DNA of 64,000 nt, taken from the NCBI GenBank assembly GCA_902793995.1, contig CADBFP010000005.1:16437-80436 (forward strand), written 5' to 3'. The notes beneath the pieces were generated by a model, which was not told the origin of the DNA, searched no databases, and was given only the letters and a program-made list of their open reading frames with translations. A program made the translations under genes and the position numbers. The first letter of the stretch is position 1; the number at the start of each line of letters is the position of its first letter. Source of the DNA: an uncultured Lachnospiraceae bacterium (lineage in GTDB: Bacteria > Bacillota > Clostridia > Lachnospirales > Lachnospiraceae). Of this stretch, positions 60,567 through 64,000 are shown in pieces.

Positions 60567-61520
60567 ATGAAAACAGTTGGCTTTCCTATCAGCAAAAAAG
60601 AGAATGAGTGGCGGCGGGCTCTGATTCCGGAGCATCTGGAGCGCATTAGCAACAGAAACAAGCTGTACTTTGAAAAAGACTACGGTCAGGTTCTGGGATA
60701 TGAAGACGATGCCTACGAGCATTACGGGGCTCATATGGTCACCAGGGACGAGGTATTGGCCAAAGAAATCATCTGCGATGCCAAAATCGGGGATGCGGAA
60801 TACCTGAACCGACTGCAGGATCAGACGATTTTCGGCTGGGGCCATCTGGTGCAGAACCGGGATATCACGGACAAAGTGTTGGGAGGAAGACTCACCGCTT
60901 ATGTCTGGGAGGACATGTTTGATGGAGGGCGCCACAGTTTTTGGCGCAATAACGAAATGGCCGGGGAGGCCGCCATTATGCATGCTTTCCAATGCTATGG
61001 GGAAATGCCTTACAATACCAGGGTAGCACTTATTGGCAGGGGAAATGTGGCTATGGGGGCCCTAAAGATCCTCACTTGTCTGGGAGCGGATGTGACCATC
61101 TATTCCCGCCAGACGGAGGGACTGCTTCAGCGGGAGCTGGAACGGTATAATGTGATTGTCAATGCCCTCTTATGGGATACTACCCGACAGGATCATGTTG
61201 TCTACCGGAAGGACTTGAGTCGCCTGCAGCCGGGGGCTCTGATTATTGATATCAGCTGTGACAGATGCGGAGCCATTGAAAGCAGTATTCCCACTACTAT
61301 TGAAGATCCCACCTATATGGTAGATGGTGTAATGCATTATGTGGTGGATCATACCCCTTCCCTTTTCTACAAGACAGCCAGCAAAGGCATTTCGGAAGAA
61401 GTGAGCAAATACTTAGATCAGCTGATAGAGGATAAACCCGGGGAGGTGCTGCAAAATGCCCTGGCGGTCCGGAAGGGGGAGATCCTGGACCAGCGGATCA
61501 TCGCCTTCCAGAAGAGGTAG
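60567..61520 (+). CDS. N5-(carboxyethyl)ornithine synthase-like dehydrogenase (alanine dehydrogenase/PNT superfamily)
   Basis: 317 aa. MKTVGFPISKKENEWRRALI is the AlaDH/PNT-N start. VALIGRGNVAMGALKILTCL is a Rossmann NAD(P) loop, and VTIYSRQTEG its second strand. IIDISCDRCGAIESSIPTTI is the family's DISCD block. CEOS of Lactococcus condenses pyruvate with ornithine (or lysine) and reduces it to an N-carboxyethyl amino acid. Substrate here is inferred. In this cluster its product could be a donor for an ATP-grasp ligase. It starts 4 bp after the CapA-like gene. Confidence 0.7.
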   Translation: MKTVGFPISKKENEWRRALIPEHLERISNRNKLYFEKDYGQVLGYEDDAYEHYGAHMVTRDEVLAKEIICDAKIGDAEYLNRLQDQTIFGWGHLVQNRDITDKVLGGRLTAYVWEDMFDGGRHSFWRNNEMAGEAAIMHAFQCYGEMPYNTRVALIGRGNVAMGALKILTCLGADVTIYSRQTEGLLQRELERYNVIVNALLWDTTRQDHVVYRKDLSRLQPGALIIDISCDRCGAIESSIPTTIEDPTYMVDGVMHYVVDHTPSLFYKTASKGISEEVSKYLDQLIEDKPGEVLQNALAVRKGEILDQRIIAFQKR

Positions 61521-61526
61521 GCGTCT

Positions 61527-62663
61527 ATGGATCTGGAAGATAAGATTATCGGCGGACTGAAAAGCATTTACGGTTTTTTCCGTTTTGCTGTCAACTTACC
61601 CCGGAATCTGAAAACCATCCGAAGCATTCCTGCGCGGAAGAGCTTCTATCCGGAGTATACCCGGAAAAGCGACAGGCAGATCAGAAGGGAAAACTGCCGA
61701 TACCTGTTTAAGAATAGGGAAGTGAATCCTTATTACATCAGTTACGGTTTTGATGCGCAATGCTTTCGCCGGCAGGAGGAATTCCTGACTCACAGGGATT
61801 TCTTTTTGTCCCGGGACAGGGGCAATCAGGCTATGAAGCGGACGTCTACCGGCGATTACAATTATTTAGCCCTGCTACGGGATAAATATGTTTTCTATCA
61901 TTATCTGGCCTCTGCTCTGGGAAGGGATGCGGTGGTGCCGGTGTACGCTCTGATATCCCAAAACAGGGCTTATTTCGTAGAAAAATCCATCTGGATGCCC
62001 CTGGCGGCGATTCTTTCGGAAGAAGGCGAAAAGGTGTATAAGGTTTTGGACGGGGAATGTGCCGATGGTGTTATGCTGGTGGAATGCCGGGCAGGGACAC
62101 TTCGGGTGGACGGAGAAGAAAGAAGCCGGGAGGCCTTTCTATCCACTTTCCGGGGAAGCCGTTTAATCGTGCAGCATGTGGTGCGGCAGCATGAGGTGTT
62201 AAGGCGTTTTCAGACCAAAAGCATCAGCACCATCCGGGTCATTACGGTGCGAGGAAAAAGCGGAGCCATTAATCTCTTTGCCGCTTTCCTGCGCCTGAGT
62301 GCAGATGGGGACAGTTTTGTAGACAACCGGGCCAGGGGGGGGCTGGGGATCGGGGTGGATCTGGAAACAGGCAAGCTGATGAAATATGGATTCCCCCATG
62401 ACAGTTTCGGCCAAAAACTGGAAAAGCATCCTTTAAGCGGTATTGTCTTTGATGGTTTCCAACTGCCGGATTGGGAGAAGGTAAAGAGCCTGGTGACCCG
62501 GGCCCATGAACAGTTTTATGAATTGCAGTCCATAGGATGGGATGTGGTGCTGTGCCCGGAGGGCCCCCGGTTGCTGGAAGGAAATGACGATTGGGAAATC
62601 TGTGGCCCTCAGGACACAAACGGCGGCCTGAAAGCCCGCTGGAAAGATTTAACAAATGGATAA
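61527..62663 (+). CDS. Sugar-transfer-associated ATP-grasp protein, copy C
   Basis: 378 aa. The conserved blocks are VYALISQNRAYFVEKSIW, RLIVQHVVRQHEVLRRFQTK, SISTIRVITVRGKSGAINLF, FVDNRARGGLGIGVDLETG and LQSIGWDVVLCPEGPRLLEGN, where EGN carries the metal-ligand residues. The N-terminal 100 residues are basic and may bind membranes or an acidic partner. It is followed by the second CapA-like gene, overlapping by 8 bp, the same pairing as copy B. Confidence 0.75.
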   Translation: MDLEDKIIGGLKSIYGFFRFAVNLPRNLKTIRSIPARKSFYPEYTRKSDRQIRRENCRYLFKNREVNPYYISYGFDAQCFRRQEEFLTHRDFFLSRDRGNQAMKRTSTGDYNYLALLRDKYVFYHYLASALGRDAVVPVYALISQNRAYFVEKSIWMPLAAILSEEGEKVYKVLDGECADGVMLVECRAGTLRVDGEERSREAFLSTFRGSRLIVQHVVRQHEVLRRFQTKSISTIRVITVRGKSGAINLFAAFLRLSADGDSFVDNRARGGLGIGVDLETGKLMKYGFPHDSFGQKLEKHPLSGIVFDGFQLPDWEKVKSLVTRAHEQFYELQSIGWDVVLCPEGPRLLEGNDDWEICGPQDTNGGLKARWKDLTNG

Positions 62664-63897
62664 TCAAAGGGATTATACGCATAAAATCAGTTTTTTGGGG
62701 GATATTACGCTGGACAGGCCAATGCTGAAGGCTTCCCTTCAAAAAGGGGGAGGCTATGTTTTTTCCGGAATGCTGGAGGGACTTGGCGCCCTGCTTTCGG
62801 AATCGGACTGTGTAATCGGGAATCTGGAGACGGTTTTCGCAGGGGAGGAGAAAGGCTATAATCCGGGAATACTCAGTTATAACAGCCCGGACTCCTTATT
62901 AAGGGAAATCAAAAAGCTGGGAGACCCCCTGGTGCTGGGCCTGGCCAATAATCATTGTCTGGATATGGGGATTCCGGGCTTAAAAAGAACTATGTCACTG
63001 CTGGATCAGCATCATATTCTGTATACCGGTGCCGGGGAAGCTATGGGGGAGCGTTTTCTTACGTTATGTCTTAAAGGGCTTCGGCTGGCGGTTTTCTCCT
63101 GTGCATCTATGATGAATACAAAGGAAAACGGATTTCCTCACAGCATAGAGGAATTGCAGTTTGTCAATTCCTTCTTTTCTCCGCGGGAGGCCGGGATTGT
63201 GACATGGAAGCGAAGGCTTCTTTGTTCCCAGCCTGGTAGGTGGGCAAGACAGAAGGTTTTGGACCGGAGACAAGGCAGGGGGCAGGGAATTATAAAGCCA
63301 TATTCCGACAATCAACCCATCTCTCCAGCGGCACAGGAGCAAATATCCGGTATACTGACAGAACTGAACCAGGCAAAGAAAAACCATGACCTGGTAATGA
63401 TTTGTTTGCACAGCGGCGGTCAATTCAATGAGGAGCCAGGTAGCTATACGGAAGCATTAATGGAGCAGCTGGCCGGACATGCGGATATAGTGGCCGGGCA
63501 TCATCCCCATGTGGTGCAGCGGGCGGTCTGGGAAGGGGAAACTTTCTGTGCTTATTCTATGGGTTCTTTGAATATGTCCCCCAGCGCGGATTATGTTGCT
63601 CCGGGCAGTTTGTCCGCCTATTCCATGGCGCTTCATGTTTATATCAGCCAAAAGGAAGAGAGGACTTATATCAAAAAAATCAGCTGTTCCTTCCTGAAAG
63701 CGGTGGAAGACGAATCGGCCTTTGTCCGGGTGGTTCCGGTGGCGGATTTGCATCAGGCGTCGTCTCTTTCCCGGCGGGCGGAGCTGGAAAATGATATGGA
63801 ACAGATTCTGACACGCTGCGGGATCGAAAGGAGAGAGGGAGAGCTTATTCAAAAGGAGTATGAGATTTCGTCCAAGGGGCAGCCCCCGGTTTTATGA
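62656..63897 (+). CDS. CapA-like metallophosphatase family protein, copy 2
   Basis: 413 aa. FLGDITLDRPMLKAS, IGNLETVFAGEE, GLANNHCLDMGIPGL, MICLHSGGQFNEEPGS, VAGHHPHVVQRAV and YSMGSLNMSPSADY. The last motif is S-M-G-S instead of the usual S-L-G-N. It is longer than copy 1 and has an insertion around 170-220. It overlaps ATP-grasp C by 8 bp (its ATG lies inside). No signal peptide is seen. Confidence 0.8.
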   Translation: MDNQRDYTHKISFLGDITLDRPMLKASLQKGGGYVFSGMLEGLGALLSESDCVIGNLETVFAGEEKGYNPGILSYNSPDSLLREIKKLGDPLVLGLANNHCLDMGIPGLKRTMSLLDQHHILYTGAGEAMGERFLTLCLKGLRLAVFSCASMMNTKENGFPHSIEELQFVNSFFSPREAGIVTWKRRLLCSQPGRWARQKVLDRRQGRGQGIIKPYSDNQPISPAAQEQISGILTELNQAKKNHDLVMICLHSGGQFNEEPGSYTEALMEQLAGHADIVAGHHPHVVQRAVWEGETFCAYSMGSLNMSPSADYVAPGSLSAYSMALHVYISQKEERTYIKKISCSFLKAVEDESAFVRVVPVADLHQASSLSRRAELENDMEQILTRCGIERREGELIQKEYEISSKGQPPVL

Positions 63898-64000
63898 TGG
63901 ATCTTGAGTTTCCGTATAGTGCAATAAACTGAGCTTCCGCAAGGCACCCTATTGATGATTTTGGGGCACCATGGCAGAATACGCTTAAAAAAGCAGGAAA
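63898..64000. other. Window end: no gene seen
   Basis: About 100 bp after the last CapA-like gene with no recognisable coding frame. The polymer locus may continue beyond the window. Confidence 0.4.

Overview
The window looks like part of a mid-GC Gram-positive anaerobe chromosome, most likely class Clostridia (a Lachnospiraceae-like gut organism is my guess). The reasons are the order mnmE-mnmG-rsmG-parA-parB with three perfect parS palindromes, which places the left end near oriC; AGGAGG-type ribosome binding sites; several TTG starts; a DUF4446 gene after parB; and mobile-element genes of clostridial type. No species is named.

Layout. (1) 1-7.3 kb: tRNA-modification and chromosome-segregation operon (mnmE, mnmG, rsmG, parA, parB, DUF4446) followed by a PnuC-like transporter. 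(2) 7.4-21.1 kb: housekeeping and accessory genes: Ig-like lipoprotein, thymidine kinase, uridine kinase, cyclophilin lipoprotein, Na+/Ca2+ antiporter, a bacterial Suv3-like helicase, DUF3592 and Tubby/LOR-like proteins, a BlaR1/BlaI pair with CopY/BlaI-type operators, and a minus-strand operon of AGCS symporter, PlsC-like acyltransferase and YfcC-like permease. (3) 21.5-39.0 kb: an integrative mobilizable element in the 3' end of tRNA-Ser(GCU). It is bounded by a 22-bp direct repeat and carries matching GTGCAC arm repeats, a tyrosine integrase, relaxase, MobC, VapE-like ATPase and sigma-like regulator. Its cargo is a type I restriction-modification operon interleaved with a GmrSD-like DUF262 gene and two membrane-anchored companions, plus a Schlafen-AlbA protein trailed by decayed 3' ends. 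(4) 39.3-48.9 kb: DUF362, M20 peptidase, free-methionine-R-sulfoxide reductase, rhomboid protease, PI-PLC-like protein, MurG, a ComEC-like metallo-beta-lactamase-fold protein, Pgi and an MFS transporter. (5) 49.0-51.6 kb: a graveyard of transposase and conjugative-element fragments. (6) 51.8-63.9 kb: a surface-polymer locus with a Wzz-like protein, a decayed PglE-type aminotransferase, a PglC-like phosphoglycosyl transferase, GNAT, a PLP enzyme, four ATP-grasp ligases, two CapA-like metallophosphatases and an N5-(carboxyethyl)ornithine synthase-like dehydrogenase.

The most interesting region is (6). The CapA and ATP-grasp genes come in repeated pairs around an opine-type dehydrogenase. This suggests a lipid-linked surface glycan or peptide decorated through amide bonds with amino acids, perhaps carboxyethyl (opine-like) ones. 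I know of no described pathway with exactly this gene set. Other points of interest are the parS site overlapping the predicted rsmG transcription start, the tRNA att hotspot with a 79/80 duplicated module, and TTCG-loop hairpin repeats with covarying stems near the left end of the element. Dispersed intergenic repeat families (CCCTTCGACA/GCTCAGGGACC and GGGACAGGGGGACGG) recur throughout. All functions come from reading motifs by eye; no searches were run.
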